DNA of 64,000 bases from Paenarthrobacter nitroguajacolicus (GCF_007786235.1 NZ_VNFK01000013.1:62001-126000); one strand, 5' to 3'. Shown: positions 43,300-52,181, counted from the stretch's first letter. Translations and numbers: made by a program. Notes: generated by a model from the sequence alone, not told the origin.

Positions 43300-43319
43300 G
43301 ACGGCCGCTGCCCGCCGTC
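43300..43319 (-). terminator. Terminator after the glycine-zipper protein gene
   Basis: GACGGC and GCCGTC form a short stem around an eight-base loop; read on the minus strand they are followed by GTTAGTTTT. It separates the small gene from the MprF-like gene downstream. Confidence 0.5.
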
Positions 43320-43328
43320 GGGGGCTGC

Positions 43329-43508
43329 TTAGTCCCGTTTCCAGGGGCCCGGATTCACTCGGTACAGCACCGCAGCCCCAATAACTGCACCCAAAATCGC
43401 GCCAAACAGGGCGCTCCCGGCCGCCCGGCCGAGAAGGGCGCCTGCGACGGCGCCGAGCAACGCGCCGAGGAAGAGGCCGCGGCCGTTGCGGTGCGGTTTC
43501 TTGGTCAT
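43329..43508 (-). CDS. Small glycine-zipper membrane protein
   Basis: 59 residues. A basic N-terminus (MTKKPHRNGR) precedes two hydrophobic stretches with GxxxG spacing (GLFLGALLGAVAGALLG, then AGSALFGAILGAVIGAAV) and a charged tail. It is probably a small inner-membrane protein that oligomerises. A GTG two codons upstream is an alternative start. It lies between the MFS gene and the MprF-like gene on the same strand. Function unknown. Confidence 0.65.
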   Translation of the reverse strand: MTKKPHRNGRGLFLGALLGAVAGALLGRAAGSALFGAILGAVIGAAVLYRVNPGPWKRD

Positions 43509-43563
43509 GGTCACAGCCTACGGGCTTTCCCTGTTGGCCGGCGGCGCTGGCGGCTGGGTGGGG

Positions 43564-44793
43564 CTAGTGGATGGACGGCACGGTCCGGGGCCGGACAACC
43601 AACCACAGTGCGGCGATCGCGCCAGTGATGCAGACTGCCATCACCGAGCCCATGGGGACAGCGGAGCTGACACCCAGCCAACCGACCACCGGCGGCACGA
43701 TCCCGGCCATCATGAACTGGGACGCACCCAGCAGCGATGCTGCCGTACCGGCTTGGGCGCCGTGGTTCGCAAGGGACAACACCTGAACGCAGGGGAACAT
43801 GAAGCCGGTGGCGCAGATGTAGAACCACAACGGAATGAGGATGCCCCACAACCCCACGTGCAAAAGGTCCAGGATGACGATGAGGGCGGCCATCAGCAGC
43901 ATGAAGACTGTTGCGCCGGCCACGATCCATTGCGGGGCCACGCGGCGGATCAGGCGCGAGCTGATCTGCACGCCTGCAACGATGCCCAAGGAGTTGATGC
44001 CGAAGAGGATGCCGTATTCCTGCGGGGAAAAGCCGTAGATGTTCTGGAACAGGAAAGTTGAGGCCGAAAGATAGGCGAAAAGGCCACCGAAGTTCAGGCT
44101 TCCCACCATGACCATGCCCACGAAGATCCGGTCGCTCAGGACAGTTTTGTAGCGTTGGCCCACTGTGACCGTGGACTTGCCCCGCTGTTCGGCGGGGAGT
44201 GTCTCCCGGATGAAGAAAATGGACGCGAGGATGACCAGCAGGCCGTACCCTGCGAGGAAATAGAAGATGCCCGGCCAGGGGAAGGCCAGCAGCAGCTGCG
44301 AGCCGATCACCGGAGCCAGGATGGGGGCAAGGCCGTTGACCAGCGACATCCGGGAAAACATGCGGACCATGGAGTAGCCGTGGAAGAGGTCACGGACCAT
44401 GGCCATGGCCACTACGCCTCCACCGGCCGCGCCGATGCCCATGAGCACACGGAACAATGAGAGCATCCCGATGTCCGTGGCAAGGGCGGCTCCCAGCGAC
44501 GAGCCGATGTGGACGGCTGTGGCCAGGATCAAAGGCAGGCGGCGGCCCACCTTGTCGCTGAACGGCCCCACCACCAATTGGCCGAGGCCGAAGCCGACAG
44601 TAGTACCGGTGAGTGTGAGCTGGATTGCCGCAGCCGAAACATCGAAACTTTCCTCCAAGGCAGGAAACGCCGGGAGATAGAGATCGATGGTGAAAGGTCC
44701 CAGGGCGGTCAAGGCGCCCAGCAGGAGAATGTAGACAAGTTTTTCGCGTCGGCTCAGAGAATCGCCCGGAGCAATGGGAGAGGTCACGATCAT
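43564..44793 (-). CDS. MFS drug efflux transporter, Bcr/CflA family
   Basis: 409 residues, twelve membrane helices. The family marker of the first helices (ALGPFTIDLYLPAFPALEE) and the loop 2-3 motif (VGPFSDKVGRRLPLI) are present, and RVLMGIGAAGGGVVAMAMVRD is the antiporter-type helix 5 motif of Bcr/CflA. It probably exports a drug or a metabolite against protons. It is divergent from the holin-like gene, with 172 bp between starts. Confidence 0.9.
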   Translation of the reverse strand: MIVTSPIAPGDSLSRREKLVYILLLGALTALGPFTIDLYLPAFPALEESFDVSAAAIQLTLTGTTVGFGLGQLVVGPFSDKVGRRLPLILATAVHIGSSLGAALATDIGMLSLFRVLMGIGAAGGGVVAMAMVRDLFHGYSMVRMFSRMSLVNGLAPILAPVIGSQLLLAFPWPGIFYFLAGYGLLVILASIFFIRETLPAEQRGKSTVTVGQRYKTVLSDRIFVGMVMVGSLNFGGLFAYLSASTFLFQNIYGFSPQEYGILFGINSLGIVAGVQISSRLIRRVAPQWIVAGATVFMLLMAALIVILDLLHVGLWGILIPLWFYICATGFMFPCVQVLSLANHGAQAGTAASLLGASQFMMAGIVPPVVGWLGVSSAVPMGSVMAVCITGAIAALWLVVRPRTVPSIH

Positions 44794-44965
44794 CTATCCT
44801 ATGGCCCAGATCATATTTATTGGGTGTATGACAGGCGCGCCGCAGTGCGGCCCCGAAAGTTCAGCAGGAACCTGAATGATAGCTTTGAGGACAGGTGTCC
44901 GCGGTGATCGTTTTCCGCCGCGTTCGCCCAACACGATGCCCAGAGGAAGCAGTTAGGCGGAACCC

Positions 44966-45814
44966 ATGAGTGGACGTCACACCGGCCGGACCAGTCAAGG
45001 ACCAGCCATTCGTACTTTGCCGAAGACCCTCAAGCTCGTTGCGCGCTTGGCTCCACGCCAAATCAACGACGAAATCGCCTTGGCCAAGGTGGAACTCAAG
45101 CGCAAAGCCACCCAGGTGGGAATCGCCGGCGCCTTCTTCGGCGTAGCACTGGTCTTCCTCGCACTCCTCGTGATTGCGCTGGTCGTGGCGGCGATCCTCG
45201 GTCTGGCCACCATCATGCCCGGTTGGCTCGCAGCCCTCATCGTTGCGGCGTTCTTCCTGCTGATTGTTGCCATCGCCTCGCTGATAGGCATCGCCAAGTT
45301 CAAGAAGGCCATGCCCTTGGTCCCCGAGGACACCATTCGTGGCATCAAGCACGATCTCGGCATAGCGAAGGAAGGCTCCGCTTTCGACGAGTCGATCCTG
45401 GATCCGAATTCGCCGGCCGCCAAGGCTGCCAAGGCTGAGAAGGAAGCCGCCGCGGAGAAGGCCAAGGCGGAGAAAGCCGCAAAGGAAGCGGCCAAGGAAG
45501 CCGACGCCGTCAAGGCCCCCACGGAAGCTGAACTTCGCTCGCGCCTGAAGAAGCGCCGCCAACACCTGACCGGGGTCCGTGACGAGCTTGGGGAGCAGTT
45601 GGACGTCAAGAAGCAGGGCCAGGCCCTGCTGGAAAGCGCCAATGGCAAGTTTCAGGAGGGCAAGGAATTCGCTGCCTCCAAGCTTGCAGACCTCGGAGAT
45701 TCCGTACCCGACAGCCTTTCCGAACGGCTTGCCGCCCGCTGGAAGGACCTCGCAGCGTTTGCCACGGCCGCCGTGGTCTTCGTGGTTGCCCTGAGGAAGC
45801 TGCTGAAGAAGTAG
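44966..45814 (+). CDS. Phage-holin-fold membrane protein with Ala/Lys-rich tail
   Basis: 282 residues. Residues about 25-125 match the holin superfamily III domain found in many non-phage actinobacterial proteins, with two membrane helices (FFGVALVFLALLVIALVVAA and LAALIVAAFFLLIVAIASLI). The middle (about 145-190) is a long Ala/Lys/Glu coiled helix, and the last 20 residues form a third membrane helix. There are no phage genes around it. It may bridge membrane sites, but its function is unknown. A CDP-alcohol phosphatidyltransferase gene follows after 46 bp. Confidence 0.75.
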   Translation: MSGRHTGRTSQGPAIRTLPKTLKLVARLAPRQINDEIALAKVELKRKATQVGIAGAFFGVALVFLALLVIALVVAAILGLATIMPGWLAALIVAAFFLLIVAIASLIGIAKFKKAMPLVPEDTIRGIKHDLGIAKEGSAFDESILDPNSPAAKAAKAEKEAAAEKAKAEKAAKEAAKEADAVKAPTEAELRSRLKKRRQHLTGVRDELGEQLDVKKQGQALLESANGKFQEGKEFAASKLADLGDSVPDSLSERLAARWKDLAAFATAAVVFVVALRKLLKK

Positions 45815-45860
45815 CAGCCATCTGCGGTACCAAACACAGAAGACGAGGAAGGGGGACAAC

Positions 45861-46484
45861 ATGAAATTGATCGGTGCTGGGTCGCACCCCGACCGGCCAC
45901 AGGTTGATCACGACCTCATCTTCACCGTCCCCAACATCCTCACGGTCCTCCGTTTCATGGGTGTCCCGTTATTCGTTTGGCTCGTCCTTTCTGAACAGGA
46001 GTACGGCTTCGCGGTCCTGGTCCTTGTCATCATGGGGAGCACTGACTGGATTGACGGCTACATCGCCAGGCGCTTCGACCAAACGTCCAAGCTGGGCCGG
46101 ATCTTGGATCCCATGGCAGACCGGGCCGCGCTCCTGGCTGTGGCTGTCACCTTGGCGATTGCCGGCGTCGTGCAGTGGTGGTACTTGGCCGCGCTCTTGG
46201 TGCCGGACGCCACCTTGGCCATTGCCTCGCTGATCTACTTCCGCAGCCACCCGGACCTTCCCGTGAGCATTATCGGAAAAATCCGGACAGCGTTGCTGCT
46301 GATCGGCACCCCCTTATTGGTGCTTTCCAAGCTGCCAATCCCGTTGACCGAGGTCTATTTCGTGGCCGCCTGGACCTTCCTGGGATTGGGCCTGGTCGGC
46401 CATTGGATTGCCGCCTACAACTACTTCTGGGCCATTCTGCGCAAGGGTAAAGAACTGAAATCCGACGACGGCGGACGCGGCTGA
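45861..46484 (+). CDS. CDP-alcohol phosphatidyltransferase
   Basis: 207 residues with about six helices. The catalytic signature DG-x2-AR-x8-G-x3-D-x3-D is complete: IDGYIARRFDQTSKLGRILD, then PMADR. Enzymes of this family join CDP-diacylglycerol to an alcohol such as glycerol-3-phosphate, inositol phosphate or another phosphatidyl head group. The acceptor cannot be read. GAGGAAGGGGGAC upstream supports the start. The next gene overlaps by one base (TGATG), so the two are translationally coupled. Confidence 0.9.
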   Translation: MKLIGAGSHPDRPQVDHDLIFTVPNILTVLRFMGVPLFVWLVLSEQEYGFAVLVLVIMGSTDWIDGYIARRFDQTSKLGRILDPMADRAALLAVAVTLAIAGVVQWWYLAALLVPDATLAIASLIYFRSHPDLPVSIIGKIRTALLLIGTPLLVLSKLPIPLTEVYFVAAWTFLGLGLVGHWIAAYNYFWAILRKGKELKSDDGGRG

Positions 46485-47389
46485 TGGTTTGGCTGGCGGT
46501 CTTCCTCGCGGTACTAGGTGCCTTCTTCCTTGCCATTGGCGCCCAACGGCAGGGCAGCGCAGTCAAAGCCGACACCGGCGGCCTCGCGCTGAGCTCCAAC
46601 GGGTTCTTGCGGCTCCTGCGTAATCCGCGCTGGATGCTCGGCCTCTTGTTCCTGGCCCTCGGAATGGTGATGAACGCCATTGCCTTGGTGTCTGCGCCCC
46701 TCACCGTCGTGCAGCCGATTGGTGCCATAGCGCTGGTCATCACCACAGTGGTCAACGCCAAGGACCAGGGACTGACCATCAACAGGGCAACCGTGGTGGC
46801 CATCAGCGCCTGCGTCACCGGTTCGGCGTTGTTCGTGTTGCTGGCAGTCAACGTCACGCAGGAGAACCATCACGTCAACGCCGAGGACGAGCTGACCATT
46901 GTCCTCCTGCTGGCCCTGGCCGTGGGCATCTTCGGCACGCTGGCCGTCATGTTCAAACACCGGATGAGTGCCTTTGTCTACATTCTGGGTGCGGGCGTTC
47001 TGTTCGGTTTCGTGGCAGTACTGACGCGCATCATCGGCAAGCACCTGCTCGATCCGAACGGCCTGTTCCTGCTCAACGTCCAGTGGTACACGCTCATCGC
47101 CATCGTGGCCGCAGGAGGGCTGGGTTCCTGGTTCGTCCAGAGCGCCTACTCCGGCGGCCCGCCCGACCTGGTGATCGCCGGACTGACCGTCATCGACCCC
47201 ATGGTGGGCATCGCCATCGGCATTGTGATCCTTGGTGAGCTGCGTCCCGATGTCCACGCCGTGATGGCGATCGCCATGGCCGCGGCGGCAACGCTTGCTA
47301 TCGTGGGGGTTATTGCCCTGAGCCGGCACCACCCGGAAGTCACCAAACGCAAGAAGGACGCGAAGGCGGCTGCCAACCGGAAGGCCTAG
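46484..47389 (+). CDS. DMT/NIPA-like transporter
   Basis: 301 residues with nine or ten membrane helices. VWLAVFLAVLGAFFLAIGAQ at the N-terminus and the repeated EamA-like halves (APLTVVQPIGAIALVITTVV, then GLTVIDPMVGIAIGIVILG) fit the NIPA/DMT branch, some of which carry magnesium. It overlaps the phosphatidyltransferase by one base, which suggests co-expression. The substrate is unknown. The C-terminus is a lysine-rich tail. Confidence 0.8.
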   Translation: MVWLAVFLAVLGAFFLAIGAQRQGSAVKADTGGLALSSNGFLRLLRNPRWMLGLLFLALGMVMNAIALVSAPLTVVQPIGAIALVITTVVNAKDQGLTINRATVVAISACVTGSALFVLLAVNVTQENHHVNAEDELTIVLLLALAVGIFGTLAVMFKHRMSAFVYILGAGVLFGFVAVLTRIIGKHLLDPNGLFLLNVQWYTLIAIVAAGGLGSWFVQSAYSGGPPDLVIAGLTVIDPMVGIAIGIVILGELRPDVHAVMAIAMAAAATLAIVGVIALSRHHPEVTKRKKDAKAAANRKA

Positions 47390-47496
47390 GGCACATCATT
47401 ACCTTGCGCCACCGCTGATGCGGTCGGCAACCCGGCGACACCGCAGCATTGCCACAAGCAACGCTGTCCGCACCGTGACCATCAGGAGTTCTCCAC

Positions 47497-48693
47497 GTGA
47501 CCATTCCCGACACCACCAAGCCGCTCACTATTTTGATTGCCGCGGATACCTACCCGCCGCACGTGAACGGTGCCGCCCAGTTCGGCTACCGCCTGGCAAA
47601 GGGGATGACGGCACGTGGGCACAACGTACACGTGTTGGCCTGCCGGCCGGATTCGGGCAAGAGCTACACCGAATTCCGTGACGAAGCCACCGTCCACCGG
47701 CTCCGCTCCCATGGCGTTTTCACCCACGAGTACTTCCGTATTTGCTTCCCGTGGGAAATCAAAAAGGAAATCAGCCTCTTGTTCGACAAGGTCAAGCCCG
47801 ACGTCGTGCACATCCAGAGCCACTACATGATCGGCGAGCACGTTCTTTACGAGGCCGTGAAGCGCGGCATCCGGATTGTTGCCACGAACCACTTCATGCC
47901 GGAGAACCTGAACCCCTTCCTTCCGTTCCCGCAATGGTTCAAGGACATTGTGGGCCGGATCTCGTGGAAAGACATGGGCAAGGTCATGGGCCAGGCGGAC
48001 GTGGTCACCACACCTACGCCACTGGCGGCAAAGGCCATGCACCAGCACGCCTTCCTGCGTAAAGTCCTGCCGCTGTCCAATGGCATTGACTCTTCAGCCT
48101 ATGAGCTGCAGCCGGGGGAGACCATCGAGCCCCATGCCAACCCCACCGTCCTGTTCGTGGGCCGACTGGCCGAAGAGAAGCACATCAATATCCTCATCGA
48201 CGCCGTAGCCAAGACGCCCCGCGCGCTGAACGTGAACCTGGAAATCGTGGGTGGCGGCGAAGTCCGTCCTGCCCTTGAGGCACAGGTGGCCAAGCTCGGA
48301 CTGGGGGATCGGGTGAAGTTCCTTGGCTTGGCGAGCGACGAAGATCTGCGCGAGGCCTACATCAAGGCCGATATTTTCTGCATGCCCGGCACGGCCGAGC
48401 TTCAGTCCCTGGTGACGTTGGAGGCCATGTCCGCTTCCACCCCCGTGTTGCTCGCCAACGCCATGGCCCTGCCTCATCTGGTCCGTGACGGTGAGAACGG
48501 TTACCTGTTCACGCCCAACGACAGCGACGAACTCGCGGCGAAGATCACCAAGCTGGTGGAGCTGCCAAAGGACGAGCTCCAGGCCATGGGAAAGCTGAGC
48601 CGCGAAATGGTTGAACCGCACAGCATCAACGGCACGCTCCAGACGTTCGAGGACCTCTACCGCGGAGCCTCCTACGAGGACAAAGTGGTGTGA
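47497..48693 (+). CDS. Family 4 glycosyltransferase
   Basis: 398 residues from a GTG with AGGAG upstream. The fold is GT-B: N-terminal acceptor domain ILIAADTYPPHVNGAAQFGY, donor domain with TVLFVGRLAEEKHINILIDA and the E-x7-E type end CMPGTAELQSLVTLEAM. Relatives include actinobacterial PimB/GDP-mannose-dependent enzymes of lipoglycan synthesis and MshA-like enzymes. The nearby lipid genes make a membrane glycolipid role plausible but not proven. Confidence 0.9.
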   Translation: MTIPDTTKPLTILIAADTYPPHVNGAAQFGYRLAKGMTARGHNVHVLACRPDSGKSYTEFRDEATVHRLRSHGVFTHEYFRICFPWEIKKEISLLFDKVKPDVVHIQSHYMIGEHVLYEAVKRGIRIVATNHFMPENLNPFLPFPQWFKDIVGRISWKDMGKVMGQADVVTTPTPLAAKAMHQHAFLRKVLPLSNGIDSSAYELQPGETIEPHANPTVLFVGRLAEEKHINILIDAVAKTPRALNVNLEIVGGGEVRPALEAQVAKLGLGDRVKFLGLASDEDLREAYIKADIFCMPGTAELQSLVTLEAMSASTPVLLANAMALPHLVRDGENGYLFTPNDSDELAAKITKLVELPKDELQAMGKLSREMVEPHSINGTLQTFEDLYRGASYEDKVV

Positions 48694-48777
48694 CCGAAGC
48701 ACTCCTCTTTAGCTATTAGTATTGCTAGAGTGCTTTGCCCGGTTCAGCTGCCTCGCAGCGGCCGGACCGGGCATCAC

Positions 48778-48851
48778 GGGGCTATAGCTCAGCTGGTTAG
48801 AGCGCGGGACTCATAATCCTAAGGTCCTCGGTTCAAGTCCGAGTAGCCCTA
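48778..48851 (+). tRNA. tRNA with CAT anticodon (elongator Met or Ile2)
   Basis: 74 bases form a cloverleaf: acceptor GGGGCTA with TAGCCCT (G-U at the end pair), D-arm GCTC/GAGC, anticodon loop CTCATAA, T-arm CTCGG/CCGAG with TTCAAGT. The anticodon stem CGGGA/TCCTA has a C-A mismatch at its base. CAT is read by elongator Met and by Ile2 (after lysidine modification), and the two cannot be separated by eye. It is not initiator Met, because the anticodon stem lacks three G-C pairs. Confidence 0.9.
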
Positions 48852-48860
48852 CAATTTCAC

Positions 48861-48909
48861 GCAAAAGAGCCGTGGCCGACGATAACTTCGTCGGCCACGG
48901 CTCTTTTGC
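48861..48909. terminator. Terminator after the CAT tRNA
   Basis: A perfect 21-bp stem (GCAAAAGAGCCGTGGCCGAC at its left arm) encloses a seven-base loop ATAACTT. Both ends carry A/T runs, so it can stop transcription from either side. It separates the tRNA from the acyl-CoA dehydrogenase unit. Confidence 0.92.
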
Positions 48910-48930
48910 GTTCCCCCTCGAGTGCGGTAT

Positions 48931-48946
48931 GTTACTGATCAGTAAC
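48931..48946. promoter_or_regulatory. Palindromic operator before the acyl-CoA dehydrogenase gene
   Basis: GTTACTGATCAGTAAC is a perfect 16-bp palindrome, about 100 bp before the start codon. Its size and TTACTnnnnAGTAA form suit a TetR-type repressor, a common regulator of acyl-CoA genes in actinobacteria. The regulator gene is not in the window. Confidence 0.5.
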
Positions 48947-49046
48947 TTACTACCCGCCGGTAACCTGGCCGCCTGTCGCCCTGCGCGCAGCGCAGCCCTT
49001 CCCGGTCCCGACGTGGTCGCAGGTGACCACCCTTGAAGGAGCGAAC

Positions 49047-50237
49047 ATGTCCAACGCCGCATTCGACGCCACCGACCTTCCATATGCCGACGGCGACTTC
49101 TACGCCTTTGAGCAGATGCTGACGGGCAAGGAACAAGACCGCTTGGCAGAGGTCCGTGACTTCCTGGCTCGCGAGGTCAAGCCGATCGCCGTGGATTGCT
49201 GGAACCGCGGCGAATTCCCCATGGACCTCATCCCCAAGCTCGGCGAACTCGACCTGGTCAGCCCGGTACGCCGGCAGGGATACTCCAACTTGTTTGCCGG
49301 CATGCTCCACGCAGAGGTAACCCGGGCGGATGCGTCCATCGCTACCTTCATGGGCGTTCACGACGGCCTCTTCACGGGTTCCATCGAGGCACTCGCTTCC
49401 CAGGAGCAGAAGGACGCCTGGCTGCCGGACATCTACTCCCTGAAGAAGATCGGCGCCTTCGGCCTGACCGAACCGCTCGGCGGCTCCGACGTAGCCGGCG
49501 GCACCCGCACCACGGCCCAGCGCGACGGCGACACGTGGATCCTCAACGGCGCCAAGCGCTGGATCGGCAATGCCACTTTCTCCGATTGGGTAGTCATCTA
49601 CGCCAAGGATGTGGCCGATAACCAGGTCAAGGCATTCCTGGTGGACACCACTCTGCCCGGCTACTCCGCCAGCAAGATCGAGAACAAGATCTCCCTCCGC
49701 ACGGTGCAGAACGCGGACATCGTTCTGGACAACGTGGTAGTACCGGACTTCTTCAAGCTGGCCAACGGCAACAGCTTCCGCGATACCAACAAGGTCCTCA
49801 AGGTCACGCGCCTGGCCGTCGCCTGGCAAGCGGTAGGCCTGCAGATGGCAGCCTTCGATGTCGCCCGCAGCTACGCCGTGGAACGCCAGCAGTTTGGCCG
49901 CCCGCTGGCGGCGTTCCAGCTCGTGCAAAATCAACTGGTGCAGATCCTCGGCAACACCGTGGCTTCCATGGGCATGATGGTGCGGCTGGCCCAACTCGAA
50001 GATGCCGGCGTGGCGAAGGACGAGCAGTCGGCCCTGGCGAAGGCGTTCACCACCGCACGTATGCGCGAAAGTGTAGCCCTGGGCCGGAGCATCCTGGGTG
50101 GCAATGGCATTGTGACTGACTACGGAATGGCGAAGATTTTCTCGGACGCAGAGGCAATCTACTCCTACGAAGGCACGCACGAGATCAACACCCTGGTGAC
50201 CGGGCGTGCGATCACTGGAGTTTCGGCCATCGTTTAG
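49047..50237 (+). CDS. Acyl-CoA dehydrogenase, glutaryl-CoA-dehydrogenase-like
   Basis: 396 residues. FAD flavoenzyme that oxidises the alpha-beta bond of an acyl-CoA. AFGLTEPLGGSDVAGGTRTT and GAKRWIGNATFSDW are the flavin and substrate loops. IENKISLRTVQNADIVLDNV and the end YSYEGTHEINTLVTGRAITG are closest to glutaryl-CoA dehydrogenase, with the catalytic glutamate in YEGT. Glutaryl-CoA arises from lysine and tryptophan breakdown; other short-chain acyl-CoAs are possible. The ATG follows GAAGGAG. A 16-bp palindrome upstream suggests repression by a TetR-type protein. Confidence 0.88.
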   Translation: MSNAAFDATDLPYADGDFYAFEQMLTGKEQDRLAEVRDFLAREVKPIAVDCWNRGEFPMDLIPKLGELDLVSPVRRQGYSNLFAGMLHAEVTRADASIATFMGVHDGLFTGSIEALASQEQKDAWLPDIYSLKKIGAFGLTEPLGGSDVAGGTRTTAQRDGDTWILNGAKRWIGNATFSDWVVIYAKDVADNQVKAFLVDTTLPGYSASKIENKISLRTVQNADIVLDNVVVPDFFKLANGNSFRDTNKVLKVTRLAVAWQAVGLQMAAFDVARSYAVERQQFGRPLAAFQLVQNQLVQILGNTVASMGMMVRLAQLEDAGVAKDEQSALAKAFTTARMRESVALGRSILGGNGIVTDYGMAKIFSDAEAIYSYEGTHEINTLVTGRAITGVSAIV

Positions 50238-50264
50238 AGGTCCCGCCGTCCTGCAATACTGTCG

Positions 50265-50290
50265 GCCGCTCGGCGACTCAGCCGAGCGGC
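50265..50290. terminator. Hairpin at convergent gene ends
   Basis: GCCGCTCGGC and GCCGAGCGGC form a perfect 10-bp stem around GACTCA. The stop codon of the M23 gene lies in the loop. It probably ends transcription of the acyl-CoA dehydrogenase gene and of the convergent M23 gene. Confidence 0.65.
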
Positions 50291-50784
50291 AGAAGGATGG
50301 ATGGCCTCATGTCTGTTACGAAGCTCAATGGATTGACGTATTCGTCGCCGCGACGGACGCCCCAGTGCAGGCAGATGCCGCTCCCGCAATGGCCTGGCTC
50401 CACAATGCCGACCATCTGTCCTTTCCGCACCGTGTCGCCGGGCTTGAGGTCGCTGGTCACGGGTTCGAAACTGCTCCGGACGTCTCCGCCGTGGTCGATG
50501 GTCAGAACCGGGCGATCAACCACGACGCCGGCAAAGGTCACCACGCCGTCCGACGGTGCGGTGACTGGGCCGCCGTCGGGCGCTGGCCCCAAGTCCACGC
50601 CGCGGTGCCCGCTCAGCCACGGTTTGTCAGGCGGATCGAACGTCCGCAGGACGGCCGGCTTGGGGGAGAGAGGCCACTGCCACCGTGCCTCGGGCGTGGG
50701 TGAAGAGCTGACGGTTCCGCCCAGCACAACACCCAGCACAACAATGGTAAGAATCGTGGACGCTGCGAGCTTCAAAAGGACCAT
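50278..50784 (-). CDS. M23 family metallopeptidase
   Basis: 168 residues. One N-terminal membrane helix or signal (LLKLAASTILTIVVLGVVLG) precedes the LytM-type domain: HRGVDLGPAPDGGPV carries the HxxxD zinc ligands and ICLHWGVRRG the last histidine. Such enzymes cut peptidoglycan peptide bridges, or serve as cofactors when degenerate. The catalytic motifs look intact here. The start at MVLLKLAAS was chosen because GGGG lies just upstream and the hydrophobic helix begins there; an ATG 60 bases earlier is possible. Confidence 0.82.
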   Translation of the reverse strand: MVLLKLAASTILTIVVLGVVLGGTVSSSPTPEARWQWPLSPKPAVLRTFDPPDKPWLSGHRGVDLGPAPDGGPVTAPSDGVVTFAGVVVDRPVLTIDHGGDVRSSFEPVTSDLKPGDTVRKGQMVGIVEPGHCGSGICLHWGVRRGDEYVNPLSFVTDMRPSILLPLG

Positions 50785-51190
50785 GACCCCAGCCTGCCTT
50801 GGTGGCAAAGCCAGGAGGATCCCCAGCCCCCTGTATGTGGACAACCGGTGGTCTCACGCGGTCAAACCGGTGGGGTCGCTGTAGTACACTTGGTGGAGCA
50901 GTTTGCTGTGCCCTCAGGCTTGTTCAGGAACATGTCTCATTCAGATATGTGGGGGTCCCAAGCTGACTACGCGTATCCAGCCCTCCACCAGCGAAGCTTC
51001 TTGGCTTCAGGCTGCGGAGGATTGTGCCTCTTGCGGTCCGGCTGAGTTCAGGCTCCCGCCGGATGAGAAGCGCAATGGATGCCAGGAGCCGCGCCCGTCC
51101 GGGCAAAGGCTAAACAACCGTCAACTATTGGCAGGGTAAGAGCAGCCCCATGGGCTCTCTCATGAATGACCTGCCGGAAGGAGCGTCGGC
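50785..51190. other. Intergenic region with the rpsB leader
   Basis: The 406 bp between the divergent M23 and rpsB starts hold no plausible gene. TAGTAC/TACACT boxes near 50882 could be -10 elements for rpsB, giving a leader of about 300 bases. The last 60 bases fold into a two-level hairpin (separate entry). The middle has no clear motif. Confidence 0.5.
51130..51183 (+). promoter_or_regulatory. Structured leader before rpsB
   Basis: An outer stem GGCAGG (51130-51135)/CCTGCC (51170-51175) encloses an inner stem AGAG-C-AGCCC/GGGCT-CTCT around CAT. The ribosome-binding site GGAAGGAG follows directly. Such leaders often bind the ribosomal protein encoded downstream; S2 control of its own message is known in other bacteria. 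This example is predicted by eye. Confidence 0.45.
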
Positions 51191-52060
51191 ATGCCCGTCG
51201 TAACTATGCGCCAGCTGCTTGACAGCGGCGTCCACTTTGGACACCAGACCCGTCGTTGGAACCCGAAGATGAAGCGCTTCATCTTCACGGAGCGCAACGG
51301 CATCTACATTATTGACCTCCAGCAGTCGCTGTCCTACATCGACCGCGCTTACGAGTTCGTCAAGGCTACTGTCGCCCACGGCGGCACCGTCCTGTTCGTC
51401 GGCACCAAGAAGCAGGCTCAGGAAGCAATTGCCGAGCAGGCTACCCGCGTTGGCCAGCCGTACGTCAACCAGCGTTGGCTGGGCGGTATGCTCACCAACT
51501 TCCAGACCGTCGCCAAGCGCATCCAGCGCATGAAGGAACTCGAAGAGATCAACTTCGACGACGTCGCAGGCTCGGCTTACACCAAGAAGGAGCTCCTGCT
51601 CCTCAAGCGCGAACTCACCAAGCTTGAGTCCAACCTCGGTGGTATCCGCAACCTGACCAAGGCTCCTTCGGTTCTGTGGGTTGTTGACACCAAGAAGGAA
51701 CACCTTGCTGTTGACGAAGCCAAGAAGCTGAACATCCCGGTTGTTGCCATCCTGGACACCAACTGCGATCCCGACGAAGTTGACTTCCCGATCCCGGGCA
51801 ACGACGACGCCATCCGCTCCGTCAACCTGCTCACCCGCGTTGTTGCCGACGCCGTAGCTGAGGGCCTCATCGCCCGTAACCAGCGCGCAACCGGCACCAC
51901 CGAAGCTCCGGAAGAGCCGCTGGCCGAGTGGGAGCGCGAGCTCCTCGAAGGCAGCAAGGCTGAAGAAGCGGCAGCAGCTGAGGCTCCGGCCGCAGAAGCT
52001 CCCGCAGCAGAAGCTCCGGAAGCAACGGAAGCTGCAGCCGGCGAAGCCGAAGCCAAGTAA
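51191..52060 (+). CDS. rpsB: 30S ribosomal protein S2
   Basis: 289 residues. The N-terminus [20 protein letters not shown] and the later [16 protein letters not shown] and [14 protein letters not shown] are S2 signatures. The last 50 residues form an Ala/Glu-rich tail ([20 protein letters not shown]), longer than in Escherichia coli and common in actinobacteria. GGAAGGAG lies before the ATG. The codons are strongly biased, as expected for a highly expressed gene. tsf follows after an internal hairpin. Confidence 0.97.
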   Translation: MPVVTMRQLLDSGVHFGHQTRRWNPKMKRFIFTERNGIYIIDLQQSLSYIDRAYEFVKATVAHGGTVLFVGTKKQAQEAIAEQATRVGQPYVNQRWLGGMLTNFQTVAKRIQRMKELEEINFDDVAGSAYTKKELLLLKRELTKLESNLGGIRNLTKAPSVLWVVDTKKEHLAVDEAKKLNIPVVAILDTNCDPDEVDFPIPGNDDAIRSVNLLTRVVADAVAEGLIARNQRATGTTEAPEEPLAEWERELLEGSKAEEAAAAEAPAAEAPAAEAPEATEAAAGEAEAK

Positions 52061-52100
52061 ATCTGGACCTTCCCTGATGCTGGAAACAGCGTCGGGGGCA

Positions 52101-52145
52101 ACTGACAGGATGGCGGCTCACACGGTGGGCTGCCGTCCTGTCAGT
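52101..52145 (+). terminator. Hairpin between rpsB and tsf
   Basis: ACTGACAGGA-GGC-GC pairs with GC-GCC-TCCTGTCAGT over 17 positions with two mismatches. It has no T-run, so it more likely reduces tsf transcription or protects the rpsB message than fully stops transcription. Confidence 0.55.
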
Positions 52146-52181
52146 CCGTAAACACACAAATTTCTAGACAGAGGGGTTCAC

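Noticed and set aside
44966-45814. Holin-domain protein considered as a sign of a prophage.
   Set aside because: No other phage gene is nearby, and the domain is common in ordinary actinobacterial membrane proteins.
51152-51162. GCTCTCTCATG before rpsB considered as a fourth member of the 32-bp repeat family.
   Set aside because: Only one copy, no partner at 32 bp, and it is explained by the leader hairpin.
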